In this document: in pieces, positions 22,509-32,795 of the stretch
How positions within the stretch are numbered: the stretch's first letter is position 1
Layout: each line of letters begins with the position of its first letter
DNA from: Russula earlei
Lineage: Eukaryota > Basidiomycota > Agaricomycetes > Russulales > Russulaceae
Length of the DNA stretch: 64,000 nucleotides
NCBI GenBank assembly: GCA_025769875.1
Contig: JAGFNK010000020.1
Location: forward strand, 124,001-188,000
Reading direction: 5' to 3'
Notes under the pieces: generated by a model
Told to the model about the DNA's origin: nothing
The model's input: the letters and a program-made list of their open reading frames with translations, nothing else
Database searches by the model: none
Translations under genes and position numbers: made by a program

Positions 22509-23593
22509 TCAGTTGTCTAGCAACCCCGTCAGAGATAAAGAACATACTTTAGTCATGAAGAAAACGGGCCATCCTACAGCGGCTTCGCCTTTGGCCACTA
22601 TGCCCCTCTCATCGACCGATCCTACGCCAAACCGACGTTCCCCATTCAACTGTGTGAAGCATGAAAAATGAGAACGCGACCTTTTGTGGGGAGCGGACTA
22701 ATTGGAACCTGCCTCGAAGCCTAAATGGGCATAGATGTCCCGAGACCGTGGAGTGGTGGCTTCCAGGTGCATGGGCTTTCCCGAGGCGCGCTCGAACCCG
22801 TCGCGTAATAGCAGGGAGGCATACCCTTTCCGACCAGCCCGAAAACAAGACATTTTCAGAACAAAAAATGTGTCGCTTTGATCGATGGTCAAGAGAAGAG
22901 GGCGCTCACCTTTTCCCTCGCACGCCGGGTCAATGGCAATTTCGAACACATGCCACGAGTTGAGCCGCCTCAACCCGCGCGCGGCAAACACCTCGTCGGT
23001 GACCTTCTCGGCCTCAGGCCCGAATTCGATACTTGTCCTCTGTGTGAGGGAAAAATATCCCAGCCTCAGCGCTGACACCGCCCCGCGCGAATTTGGAAGA
23101 GGCGCGCACAAACCTTGAGCCCGCGGAGTCCCCAACTCCATATTGCTTTCCAGGGCGAAGTGCGTATGAACGTGAGCGGCGACGGATTCATGCTCGTCCC
23201 GGGCTTCAACCACAGCACGCCACCAACAACCCTCTCCGTCGCCGTCGCCTCCTTCTGACCCCCTTGACCGCCATCCTCCCTCTCGACGACAACAACGATA
23301 AGCCCCGAAATCTGGGTCATCTTCATGAGCACGAGCTGAAAGTGGTGCAGCGATTCCAGTGTGCGGCGTGCCGTGCTTGGCACCTTCTCCCCCCCTTTGA
23401 GGTGGTCCGCTCGCACGAGTTCACCCACATTGCCAAACCAGTTCATCATCGGGTCTCGGGCAAATGCGCGGGTGTAGACATCTGCGAGGGCCGGGATGTC
23501 GCTTGGCTTGGCTTCTCTCACATACGGAGTGGTTCCGGAAGGTGTTACCCCGGATTTGGAGCCCCGACTGTCGTCCGCGGTTGTGCCGAGCAT
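22509..23593 (-). CDS. GNAT-family N-acetyltransferase
   Basis: Predicted acetyl-CoA-dependent N-acetyltransferase of unknown substrate. The start at 23593 (MLGTTADDS) leads to the N-terminal motif REAKPSDIPALADVYTRAFA, RDPMMNWFG. A first intron joins GLRGLK to RTSIEFGPEAEKVTDEVF. The acetyl-CoA-binding motif A is rebuilt across the next intron as IAIDPACEGKGYASLLLRDG, followed by HLEATTPRSRDIYAHLGF. The final exon, FGVGSVDERGIVAKGEAAVG then FFMTK, is in frame only if the last intron uses a GC donor (GAG|GCAGGT) or if there is a small frameshift. The stop is then at 22509-22511. A decayed paralogue lies at 46.6-48.6 kb. The family is clear. The 3' structure is less sure. Confidence 0.75.
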
Positions 23594-25450
23594 CGCGACG
23601 TGGCCGTACTGAGACGATGCCAGCCCGTGGAGGGCGCGGCGGTCCCACCGGCCGGGAAAACCGGACCTCGCGCGCCGTTTCCATCCGTCCGTCCTCATCG
23701 TTTCCTTCCTGCGTTTCGCTGCCTCTCGTCTCAACTTTGGCCTTTGATGCTTTCTCGCTATTAATTTCATCCACACCTTGCCTCGGCGCTCAACAGCAGC
23801 ATCCATCTACGCCGTGGCTTCCATCCGCTCAGATTCATCTTATACTCGCTGTGAGTTTAAGTGGCGAACACAGACTCTAGAAACGACCTTTTGGCGACTC
23901 ATATATATTGCCAAGCAACGCCGCCGTTATCTTCCTCCATTGCATAGTACGGGTGGTTATAAAGGGCAGCCTCTTCCGAGTCTTTGTTTCTTGGTGGACC
24001 GAACCGCATCCCTAGTATGGTAACAAGTGTGACCCTGACTTTCATCCACGAGGTAAGAGATGAAGTTGGGGGCCGCTCTTACTTTGCCCTACTTGGTAGC
24101 TGGGCGGTATCAGTATGACCAGGATATCGGATATCAGTGTGTTGCACAAGTCGGCCATTCATGATGCCGTGACCACAGAATTGGTTAATTGTCCCGGCTG
24201 CCTATATCAGTTCAATTGTCGTACTGACTTGCATGTATCCCCTGCGTGAATCAAACCAAATCTGTGTGTCAAGAAGTAGTGAAACCTCTTTTACACGTGG
24301 AAATCACCACCTGCCACAGGTCATTCCCCAGAGGCCATTTCCTGTTCGCCTTGGTAACAAGACTGCTAGCACAGCGTTTGTCAAATGGTGAGAATCCTCC
24401 AGGACAGCGTTCAAAACCTAGTGATCATTTGACCTCACTATGACGCTCGCTATGACGCCCGCTGCATTTTGGCCGACGTCGGGCGGCCGACCTTTACGGC
24501 AATTCGGTGATTTCATTTTAGGGTTCTCAGCGCTCATGTGTGCCATTCACCCGTCTGCCACTGCTCGTAGGTTGCCCAGAAGTCGGACAGCTAGAGTAAG
24601 CTACCTAGAAGTCGGACAGAACGAGTAGGCATACGAACAATAGATATTGAAATTTCTTTCAAGCTGGGGGTGAAAGTGCTGATTAATGGGAGTCCACACT
24701 TTCTTTTTTGTGTCAAAAGACCCCCATTTGATGACTTCCCTTTTCTCGGAGAGAATGTCACGCACAATGTTAGAGTTTGAGTTGTTTGAGTTGGCGCTTC
24801 AAGTCGGCACCCTCGGCTGATCACATCCCTTCCCTAAACACAACGCCGCTACACTGGCAAGTGTTTAAACATATCTTGATTCAATCGGTGCTTCAAATAT
24901 TTCATTACGTTTTCGCGTGACTATGTGTGACTGTCTGGTATCTATGTAGATTAGTAAGCCGTGGGCAACCAACAGCCAAACCAAACGTACGTCAACCAAG
25001 TCTGCCGGTAATTATGCCCGACAGTGGTAAAACCCCAACGGAGTCGAACGCTCATCTGACCTTCAATTCAAGGGAAACTTCGCCGCTATAGCACGCCCAT
25101 CATTGCTGTCATGTATGCTATGTCCCTAGGAACAGGAATGCAGACTGGAAAAAGGCCTGAGGTGACTTTATTTGCTTTGTCTTCTGGATACTGTAGGTTT
25201 CATGTTGCAAGGAGGGAAGGTAATGCCGGATTGATTCCTAACATCGCTTGCTTTGGGGTTATTGTCAAAGTCGTTTGTATCTCAGAGTCCCTGTTTCGAG
25301 CTGGGCCTTGCGCTCTGAGGGTCCATGGACAAGCTCCACGGGCGGCGCGCTATGATATTCGCGCGGGAGGCAGTATCGCCTATTCGCAATCCGGGCTGAA
25401 TTTGACCTTGCCTGGCGATACTTGCATGCTCGGAAGGGACTCTGGATCAG
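23594..25450. other. Intergenic region, nothing assigned
   Basis: No gene was found. A 13-bp direct repeat (AGAAGTCGGACAG) occurs at 24578-24590 and 24607-24619. A tRNA-like pair of A/B boxes on the minus strand near 25.03-25.10 kb fails to fold as a cloverleaf. Confidence 0.35.
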
Positions 25451-25459
25451 TATAAATAT
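25451..25459 (+). promoter_or_regulatory. TATA box of the hexapeptide-repeat gene
   Basis: TATAAATAT lies 38 bp upstream of the ATG at 25497, with a pyrimidine-rich stretch between. This placement suits a short 5' leader and a strongly expressed gene. It is a sequence match only. Confidence 0.55.
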
Positions 25460-25496
25460 CCTCGACATTCCGGTTGTTCATCCTTATTCTCGCACC

Positions 25497-26729
25497 ATGT
25501 CCTACAAACAACCCGCAAGCTACAACAGCAAGCCGCCTCATCATCCCTACGAGGACAAACCATCTCAGAGTTACGAGGGCAAGCCTCAGACTTACGAGAA
25601 GCCCCAGACCTACGAGGACAAGCCTCAGACTTACGAGAAGCCTCAGACTTACGAGGACAAGCCCCAGACCTACGAGAAGCCTCAGACCTACGAGAAGCCT
25701 CAGACCTACGAGAAGCCCCAGACCTACGAGAAGCCCCAGACCTACGAGAAGCCCCAGACCTACGAGGACAAGCCTCAGTCATATGAGAAGCCTCACACCT
25801 ACGAGGACAAGCCTCACATCTATGAGAAACCTCACACCTACGAGAAGCCTCACACCTACGAGAAGCCTCACACCTACGAGAAGCCTCACACCTACGAGGA
25901 CAAGCCTCAGACTTACGAGAAGCCTCAGGTCTACGAGAAGCCCCAGACCTACGAGGACAAGCCCCAGACCTACGAGGACAAGCCCCAGACCTACGAGGAC
26001 AAGCCCCAGACCTACGAGAAGCCCCAGACCTACGAGAAGCCTCAGACCTACGAGAAGCCCCAGACCTACGAGAAGCCTCAGACCTACGAGAAGCCCCAGA
26101 CATACGAGAAGCCCCAGACCTACGAGAAGCCTCAGACCTACGAGAAGCCCCAGACATACGAGAAGCCCCAGACCTACGAGAAGCCTCAGACCTACGAGAA
26201 GCCTCAGATATACGAGAAGCCCCAGACCTACGAGAAGCCCCAGACATACGAGAAGCCTCAGACATACGAGAAGCCCCAGACCTACGAGAAGCCCCAGACA
26301 TACGAGAAGCCTCAGACATACGAGAAGCCCCAGACCTACGAGAAGCCTCAGACATACGAGAAGCCCCAGACCTACGAGAAGCCTCAGACATACGAGAAGC
26401 CCCAGACCTACGAGAAGCCTCAGACATATGAGAAGCCTCAGACCTACGATGACAAGCCTCAAACCTACGAGAAGCCTCAGACCTATGACGACAAGCCTCA
26501 AACCTACGAGGGTAAGACGCCTAACACCACCGATTGCGAGCTACATTCCACTTACTGCTCTCCAGGAAAGCTTGGTTCTGAAATACGCGAAGATATTGCG
26601 CGTGAGGAGAGCCTTGTAAAGAAGATTGGTAGTGGAATTCGCGAGGGTATTTCCAAGCTTGGTGGACGTGAGTCTCTTGAATATCCGAATTTTGATGTGC
26701 TTCAAACTGACATTTCTATAGAATTTTGA
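25497..26729 (+). CDS. Tyr/Lys/Pro/Glu hexapeptide-repeat protein
   Basis: An ATG just downstream of a TATA box opens a frame that begins MSYKQPASYNSKPPHHPYED. It then carries about 50 copies of KPQTYE, some with an extra Asp (DKPQTYE), and a central patch with His for Gln (KPHTYE). Two 54-nt introns with good sites (26512-26565 and 26668-26721) are likely. They join TYEG to KLGSEIREDIAREESLVKKI and give the C-terminus SGIREGISKLGGQF, about 374 residues in all. Both introns are multiples of three, so unspliced reading also stays open. The protein lacks Cys and Trp in the repeat, is highly charged and surely disordered. It has no signal peptide. No family is recognised. Its Tyr/Lys/Pro repeat chemistry superficially recalls adhesive or cross-linked structural proteins, but that is only analogy. 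Confidence 0.72.
   Translation: MSYKQPASYNSKPPHHPYEDKPSQSYEGKPQTYEKPQTYEDKPQTYEKPQTYEDKPQTYEKPQTYEKPQTYEKPQTYEKPQTYEKPQTYEDKPQSYEKPHTYEDKPHIYEKPHTYEKPHTYEKPHTYEKPHTYEDKPQTYEKPQVYEKPQTYEDKPQTYEDKPQTYEDKPQTYEKPQTYEKPQTYEKPQTYEKPQTYEKPQTYEKPQTYEKPQTYEKPQTYEKPQTYEKPQTYEKPQIYEKPQTYEKPQTYEKPQTYEKPQTYEKPQTYEKPQTYEKPQTYEKPQTYEKPQTYEKPQTYEKPQTYEKPQTYEKPQTYDDKPQTYEKPQTYDDKPQTYEGKTPNTTDCELHSTYCSPGKLGSEIREDIAREESLVKKIGSGIREGISKLGGRESLEYPNFDVLQTDISIEF
25578..26511 (+). repeat. 18-bp tandem repeat array (hexapeptide-coding)
   Basis: About 50 copies of an 18-bp unit (AAGCCTCAGACCTACGAG type), some 21 bp with an added GAC. Synonymous CCT/CCC and ACC/ACA alternation among copies shows higher-order blocks. 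The coding frame is conserved, and a stop in any other frame would not be tolerated by chance for so long in a period-18 array. Confidence 0.95.
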
Positions 26730-27821
26730 ACGCGTGTACCGTAGGATTAGGTGAATTCGGGAATGGTCGAATGCATGGTATTGAGTTATCGCTGGATCGG
26801 CGGGCATGGAAATGTACATTACCTGTTATCAGAACCCGACCTTGAATTTGCATCGTGTGTGAATAATTTCTCAGATCAGTAATTTGAAGGCGACGGTTTG
26901 GCACATCTTTAACGCTCTACCGACCGTGGAATCACGTGAGAGCGATAACTCACTCGTCATCAGTCACTTTTCAACTTCGTCCTCCATCGTGGATCACGCC
27001 CCTCGCCACGTGGCCCGTTCTCTGTCGTCCTTTCACCCTGCCGCTACGCTCGGGTCCTCCCTTCTCTGCGTCCTTGCGCGCTAACGAATTGGATCCTTGA
27101 TTGCTGCCTAGACCCGTCGCGTCATCGTTTTCGTTTTCGCTTTCGTCTCTTTCTCCCTTTCATTAGTACGCACCTAGTTCCTGCGTTTTTATGACTCATA
27201 CTTTCTGGAATGACAGCAACGTCGGTAGTTCTCCCCCTCTCCTCTTTCTGTCCGTTGACCTGTGAAGTTCCCTCATTACTGCCATTGAAAGCCCCCTCTC
27301 ATCTTCTTTCCTTCGCCATCGAACTCCTCGCTCTGTCGCGCTCGAGGTCCCGCTTGGGTTTGCTCTCGGTTTGCTCTGTCCTCTGTCCCGCCCTTCGAAC
27401 TCAGCGCGCCCCCGTTTTGGCTCGCTACATTCGTCCAACGTCATGTTTTAGGGGGCTCGCGATTGCGATGATCTTCATAAGACCTTCAATCTCCTGCGAA
27501 CATAGTCGGGAACCGCACCTGATGCCGTTCTGAAGGTCAAAGCGCCGCTGAAATTCGCAGCTGTTAACTCGGTGAATAAGGCCTACGTAGGCGGGGAGGG
27601 TTTCTCCCAATCCCAAGTTTCTGCGACAAATACAACCACACTTGCTCGCCAGGGCTCCACTTTTGGGCGGGTGTCTGCCACTGCAAAATGTTTGTATTGT
27701 AAATGGTATAAGATTTGCGTGTCCATGAATACTAGGCAATAGAATGAGAAGGGAGCTCAATAAGGCGACAAGAAGCGCAATGAGGGTCATCTCATTCATA
27801 TTCATAATTGAAACAGCATAT
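26730..27821. other. Intergenic, C/T-rich segment
   Basis: No gene was found. 26,990-27,430 is pyrimidine-rich on the plus strand and resembles in composition and short words the stretches at 9.3-9.7, 11.0-11.6 and 51.0-51.6 kb. Confidence 0.35.
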
Positions 27822-28662
27822 TCAAACTTCAAACCCTAGAAACCTAGGGTCAACAACAGCCCTGATAAAATGATCAGGTGATAGATACATACAATATTGT
27901 GCGGTATACTTAATTGAGATCGAAGCTGATCCGGGCGTGCACTACAGGCGTCATTACAATCGTTGAATAGGTTGATGTTAATCGCAACAGAGGTACTCAC
28001 CGAGGATGGCGGCTGTCCCTCCCTTGTGTAGACACGGAAGACTTCGTTCGCGAGGTCACCCGACAACCTCTCCAGTTCTAGCCAATCAACGTCATCGTGA
28101 TGGTTCGGTGCGGGGACATCCGCAGTCTTCTTTGCCACGACGAAGGCATCCGGGTCGCCTTTATTGACTCCCGTAGACGTAAAGTCAAACTTGGGGAGAA
28201 GGACACCAGTCTCATTGACAAAGTAGTGTTGGCCGATAACGTCGATGTGCCATCTGTTGTGTACCGCATGCCGCAGCCCCCGTTCTAAGGGATCGATACT
28301 AGGGCAGTTCGACCAGATGTTGAAGGCATCGTTTTGAATTTCCACGAACTCGGGTTTTCCATAGAGGCAAGAGATATCGAACAGCTCAGCAACGGCACCA
28401 ACGGAGCTACCCGGATCAACCTCTCGTCAGTTGCTCACAAATCACACTCCGGTGGGACTCACGTATAATTTCCTGAAGGTGAGCAGGTATAATTTTGCAC
28501 ACCGATACCCACCGTCACATAGCGAGGAGGGGAGCTCGGGGAAGACAATGGCGCAGGTGTCTTCAAGGCACCAGCAGGGACATAGCAGGTATGGTTTCTG
28601 TGCAATGTTGCTGCAAAGGTGGCGGTTGGTAGGAGAAGCGAAAAGAGGGACAGCACAAGCAT
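27822..28662 (-). CDS. Secreted DUF3455 protein
   Basis: Four exons (28463-28662, 28001-28406, 27893-27941, 27822-27835) give 222 residues. The first ATG in frame is at 28662, and MLVLSLFSLLLPTATFA is a clear signal peptide. The DUF3455 core follows: VPAGALKTPAPLSSPSSPPR, then VGIGVQNYTC spliced to SVGAVAELFDISCLYG, HHDDVDWLELERLSG, REGQPPSSCTPGSASISIKY. The last tiny exon restores TAQYWFEV. Conserved cysteines are kept. The family is fungal/bacterial, extracellular and of unknown biochemical role, often annotated malate-dehydrogenase-like. The gene is intact. Confidence 0.88.
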
Positions 28663-29225
28663 ATTGTACAACAACCCTTGAACCTCGGGGCGAGAAGGTG
28701 AGGCTGGAGAAGTCTGGATGCAAGGTCTGGATGTTGGTTTGTTAAAATACTTTCGAGTCCCCCTATATTCAATAGGTGCACGCCATCGGATTTTGCTGCT
28801 TTGCTGTCATTGTCTCGGCCGCTCCGGCTTACTCATGGCTCCTCGGAGATCACATTTCTGTGATTTCTGTTCTGCTAAAAGGGTGCAAGATTTAATCGAA
28901 GTGGCGCGACGCATCATGTTTGTCGCGCTGCAAAACGTAATTAGCGGGGTTCGGGTCCGCGGATCACGAATCAGAACAGGGGCCCTCAGTCAGACACTTG
29001 TTTGTACCAAAGGTATTGTACCCTCTGTCTACATGGTCCATAAACTTTTTGATGCAAAAGCACAAAGAGAAAAGCTTTTTGTCACGTTTGCCAAATTTCC
29101 AGAGGAATATACATCAGGAAAATACTATGTTTTTTTTTTTTTTATGTAGTACAGAAAAAACTTAGCCAACTATTTCATTGTTAAGCCTGTCAAGTTGCTC
29201 AAGCTAGGGCTGTTCACCGTACTGT
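28663..29225. other. Intergenic region
   Basis: Promoter side of the DUF3455 gene. It has an oligo-T run at about 29,130. No other feature was recognised. Confidence 0.4.
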
Positions 29226-29944
29226 TAGTGCTGTCGCCAGTCCGGCTCGAAACCGCTTGGAACCGAGCCTGAGCCACATCTGAGCCGAATTAAAAACAGA
29301 ACAGAAACGCGAGCCGTTTCGAGCCACTTCGAGGTGCCAGATTTGGATATGGTTACTCAATCTGGAGAGTGATCTGTGGCTGTCTGCTGGAATCTACCTC
29401 GCTTCTCCTAAGGCTCCCTTTCTGCTATCCTCAGTAGATTCAGTTACCGTTGTGGTCCTGTATGGTTGTACATATCCACCTTGACGCAAGGGCCACTCAT
29501 ACACAATCGCACTGTCAAGTACTTGTTCCTTTTCCTTCGCTTGTTGAAGGCTCATCGGTATGCAGGCTTCCTAGCACTTGCAGTGTTGCACAAGTACTAG
29601 TATGAGGGGTGCTGTCTGGCTTGCCACTGAATCACGCGTGCCACCTGCCCTTCCAACAGCCCAAGCCCACGCATCGCCTGCAGTCGCAGCCGCTGAGTAG
29701 CGCCGTCATCCGGCTTATGATTGCCATCCTCTCTCCGTCTTCGTCATGCAGACCCAGCCCCGACAACTCGATCTCAGGTGTATATACGAGCGTCTCGGCT
29801 TGCATCTCGATTACCAAGTGGTTTTCACTACAGCAGTCAAGATACTTTTACAAAGCCCTGGAGACATCTGGTGGGAGCGAGAAATTGGTCCTCCTGACCA
29901 AGACCCCCGACTCGGAGTGCCGGACGACGACTGGTTCTATTCCG

Positions 29945-31244
29945 CCCTTGTCGCATTCAACTTGAACCGTCTCATTGACGTTAACTACTACCCTGTTCCG
30001 GAAGCCCGCCGCTCGAACATGCGTCATCGTCCGATTGGGCTTGGCGTTCAGGGCCTTGCCGACACATTTACGGTCTTACGAATGCCGTTCGATGCTCCGG
30101 AGGCACGTCTCCTCAATCAGCAGATCCGCGGTAGAAGCCAGCTGCGAGATGGCACAAACACAAGGCACACACGAAACCTATGAAGGTAGCCCTGCGTCGC
30201 AAGGACAATTGACGACCTTTGGAATGTCACGCCTACCGAATTGTGGGACTGGGCGTCTCTCAAGGAGAAGGTTGCCAAACACGGCTTCCGCAACTCTCTC
30301 CTGGTTGCCCTTATGCCGACTGCATCGACGAGCCAGATCTTGGGTTTCAATGAATGCTTTGAGCCTTACACAAGGTAGACTTCTCTTTCCTGGGTGCTTG
30401 GCTGGGGTCTAATATTGATTGCAGCAACATCTATACGCGCCGTGTCATCGCTGGCGAGTTCCAGGTCGTATGCCCATGGCTTCTACGTGAGCTCGTTGAC
30501 CTCAAGTTGTGGAATGACAACATGAAGAACAGGATTATCGCCAACAACGGCTCGATTCAGGCGATTCCTGCGGACGTCAAGGCCATCTACAAGACCGTCC
30601 GGGAGATCTCGCAGAAGAAGGTGCTCGACCTTGCGGCAGACCGTGGGGCGTTCATCTGCCAAAGTCAAAGCCTCAACGTGCACTTGCAGGCGCCGACAGC
30701 GGGACAGCTCCCCAGCATGCACTTCTATGACTGGAAGCGCTGTCTTAGGACTGGCATGTATTACCTCCGCACACGTCCCGCGGCTCAGGCGATCCAATTC
30801 ACGCTGGACCATTCACTTGTCGCACAAGTCAAGCAGCAGCAGGAATCTCACGAGATCACGAAGACCGCACCCGTCAGACCTCCTGCTTCCTTTACTCCAA
30901 CTTCTCAATTGATACATCCATCTGTCGTACCTGAAATTACGACAAAAGCTGTCACTGGCCCCCCAAGTGTTCCCGCCACAACGACGGACCTCGCAACTAC
31001 CACCGCTTCCACACCAGCGACAGTAATAAACGGTTCGACGCCTTCATCCCCACCATCTCCCCTCACCCTCGCCGGCTCGCACAATGACACTTTGGCTGGA
31101 CTTGATACGGCGCAGCGACGTGCCGCTGAGAGGGATCCTGAAATTTCAGCAGCCTTATTGCGTAAAAAGGCCCACGAGTTGGAAGAGGCAAAGCTGGCGT
31201 GTTCACTTGAGAACAAGGAAGCATGTGTGACGTGCTCTGGCTGA
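29945..31244 (+). pseudogene. Truncated ribonucleotide reductase large-subunit copy
   Basis: Homologous to the C-terminal part of class I ribonucleotide reductase large chain (reduces ribonucleoside diphosphates). Recognisable blocks are [101 protein letters not shown] and the C-terminal redox cysteines in [10 protein letters not shown]. The N-terminal half is absent. A deletion and frame change at about 30,120 removes a FETIY-type segment, and another frameshift lies near 30,215 before [12 protein letters not shown]. One intron remains at about 30375-30425. The copy is not functional. It sits inside hAT-related repeats, suggesting capture. Its tail (from 30,783) is the source of the tandem array at 40.56-41.57 kb. 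Confidence 0.88.
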
Positions 31245-31289
31245 ATGAAGCTCGAACCCCTTCTCGTTAGATCTTATTATGTATTTTAG

Positions 31290-31900
31290 TAGCTCTTCCC
31301 TCCGCCGCCTACACCGCCGCATCACCAGCATCCCCAGCCGCTGCCGCCATCTCAGCTTGTCCTTCGGCGCCTCAGCTCTGTCCACCGTATTGCCAGCCGC
31401 CGCCCCAGCCGCTTTAGCACCAGCCGTGCCTCTGCCCCAGTCAGGATCGCCATCTCAATGCCTCCAGTGCCCCCTACGCTTATGCCTACGAACTCGCGTT
31501 TGCCGCCCACGCCCCTACTTCCCGACCACGCCGCCATCTCGTGTCCGCCAACCGCCGTCTTGCCGCCACGCCTCGTAAAAGATGTTAATGAGGAACAAAT
31601 AGAACAACCCCACGAAGAATCGGATAACGAAGAACATGCCGCCGCCTCAGAGAAGCTGACGCAGCCATCATCGCAGGCTGTTCGCCGACACACCCAGACA
31701 CGCCAATAGCTCAGGAGGCATGCCGCACGCCACGCGCCATTGCCCATGCGTGCCACTGCCATCTCAGTTGGAGACGACCACGCAGCCGCGGCCGAGACAC
31801 GACAAGAGCAACACGCCAGTCGGGCCCCGGGCCCAAACTCAGCCACTGGTGAAGGTGCCGTATCCAACTGTCCGTTCCATATATGTTTCCGACATTTATA
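31290..31900. repeat. Repeat segment shared with 39.80-40.29 kb
   Basis: Long plus-strand similarity to 39800-40290, with this copy CpG-rich and the other CpG-poor (CG here is TG or CA there). Frames are open on both strands over parts, but nothing was recognised. Confidence 0.7.
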
Positions 31901-32289
31901 GTCTGACTGACTGCTGTTAGATGCACAGGCCCATTACAAGATTGAGAAGGAGCAGATCGACAATGTAATGCAGGTGCATTTGGCTGACAACTGTTCCGGA
32001 CTTCAGGGCTTCTTTGTCTTCCATTCCTTCGGTCGCGACACAGGCTCTGAGTCCGAGTCAAAGTCAAAAATCCTGATAGCGCTTTATTGGCCCTCACCAT
32101 ACGTTCGACCTCCTCGTAGAGGTAATAAGACGCTCCAGTCATCATGCAACCTTCGTCATTATCAGCCATGTTTCGACACGCATACGTCTGCAACACCTCG
32201 TCCTGGCATGCGACCACTGTTAACAAGTGTGTATTCCCCTGTCCCTGTCACGAAGGACAACACCAACACCGCGAAGAGGCTACGCTTCC

Positions 32290-32690
32290 GTCGACTCCAC
32301 CGCCACAGGTTATCCTTCAAGCCAAGGCCCACACCTCGCTGCGCCGCACCGCGTTCGACTAGCTCTCGATCCGTGTCAACCCCAAACCGACACAGAGCGA
32401 GATACAGCCCATCTCGACGCTTGCGACTGCCAAGCGCTACCTCTTGACGCGTCTGCGCACGCGGCTGCCGTCGACCGCACGCCCGATGCACGATGCGTAC
32501 TGGGTGCCGACGTCGAGAATTGGCAGCGAAGGCAGCGCCGCACGCAACGGTGGGAGCGGCGCGAGGGTGAGGTCTTTGTCTTCAACAACGGCAGCTTCGT
32601 GTGTTGGGGCCTCTCAGAGGAGGACGCGATGCAGTTCAGGAGGGACATGTTGTCGCTCGCAAAGGCCGAAGTCGGTTGCCATTACTCCTG
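32290..32690 (+). pseudogene. DUF155 (RMND1/Mrx10-like) gene fragment
   Basis: The frame reads SIRVNPKPTQSEIQPISTLA, AKRYLLTRLRTRLPSTARPM, HDAYWVPTS. After a frame change it continues REGEVFVFNNGSFVCWGLSE, EDAMQFRRDMLSLAKAEVG. This is the central part of the DUF155 family, mitochondrial proteins tied to translation. The N-terminus, the C-terminus and frame continuity are lost, and a solo copia LTR lies 100 bp downstream. I judge it a dead fragment. Confidence 0.6.
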
Positions 32691-32795
32691 TCAATCGCGC
32701 TCTTTGCATAATCGGTCTATGCTGACCACCAATCCCTGCCCTCCGCAGCCACCGCCAGCTGCGGCCGATTCCCCCCTGACTTCCGATGACCTAAA

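Larger units (their letters stand above)
29226..31930 (+). mobile_element. Orphan hAT-type end with captured gene fragments
   Basis: TAGTGCTGTC at 29226 followed by GGCTCGAAACC/GAGCC subterminal repeats matches the left end of the hAT element at 34122. The next 500 bp (to about 29,720) are homologous to 34122-34610 but keep their CpGs. They run directly into a truncated ribonucleotide reductase copy and then a segment (31.29-31.90 kb) repeated at 39.80-40.29 kb. No matching right end or target duplication was found, so this is a partial or rearranged relative of the 34-42-kb element. Confidence 0.5.

Noticed and set aside
23093..23764. 223-residue plus-strand frame opposite the GNAT gene
   Set aside because: Shadow of the minus-strand acetyltransferase. 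It has no recognisable motif.
25025..25105. Possible tRNA gene on the minus strand (A-box-like TGCTATAGCGG and B-box-like GTTCGACTC)
   Set aside because: Neither the T stem nor the acceptor stem pairs. No cloverleaf can be closed.
25447..26427. Long minus-strand frames over the hexapeptide array (Arg/Ser/Ala-rich and Leu/Val-rich)
   Set aside because: An 18-bp period keeps all six frames open. Only the plus frame has a start, promoter, introns and a sensible C-terminus.
31352..32226. Two 171-residue minus-strand frames
   Set aside because: They lie in a repeat that is present twice. The other copy has the frame broken, so selection for the protein is not supported.
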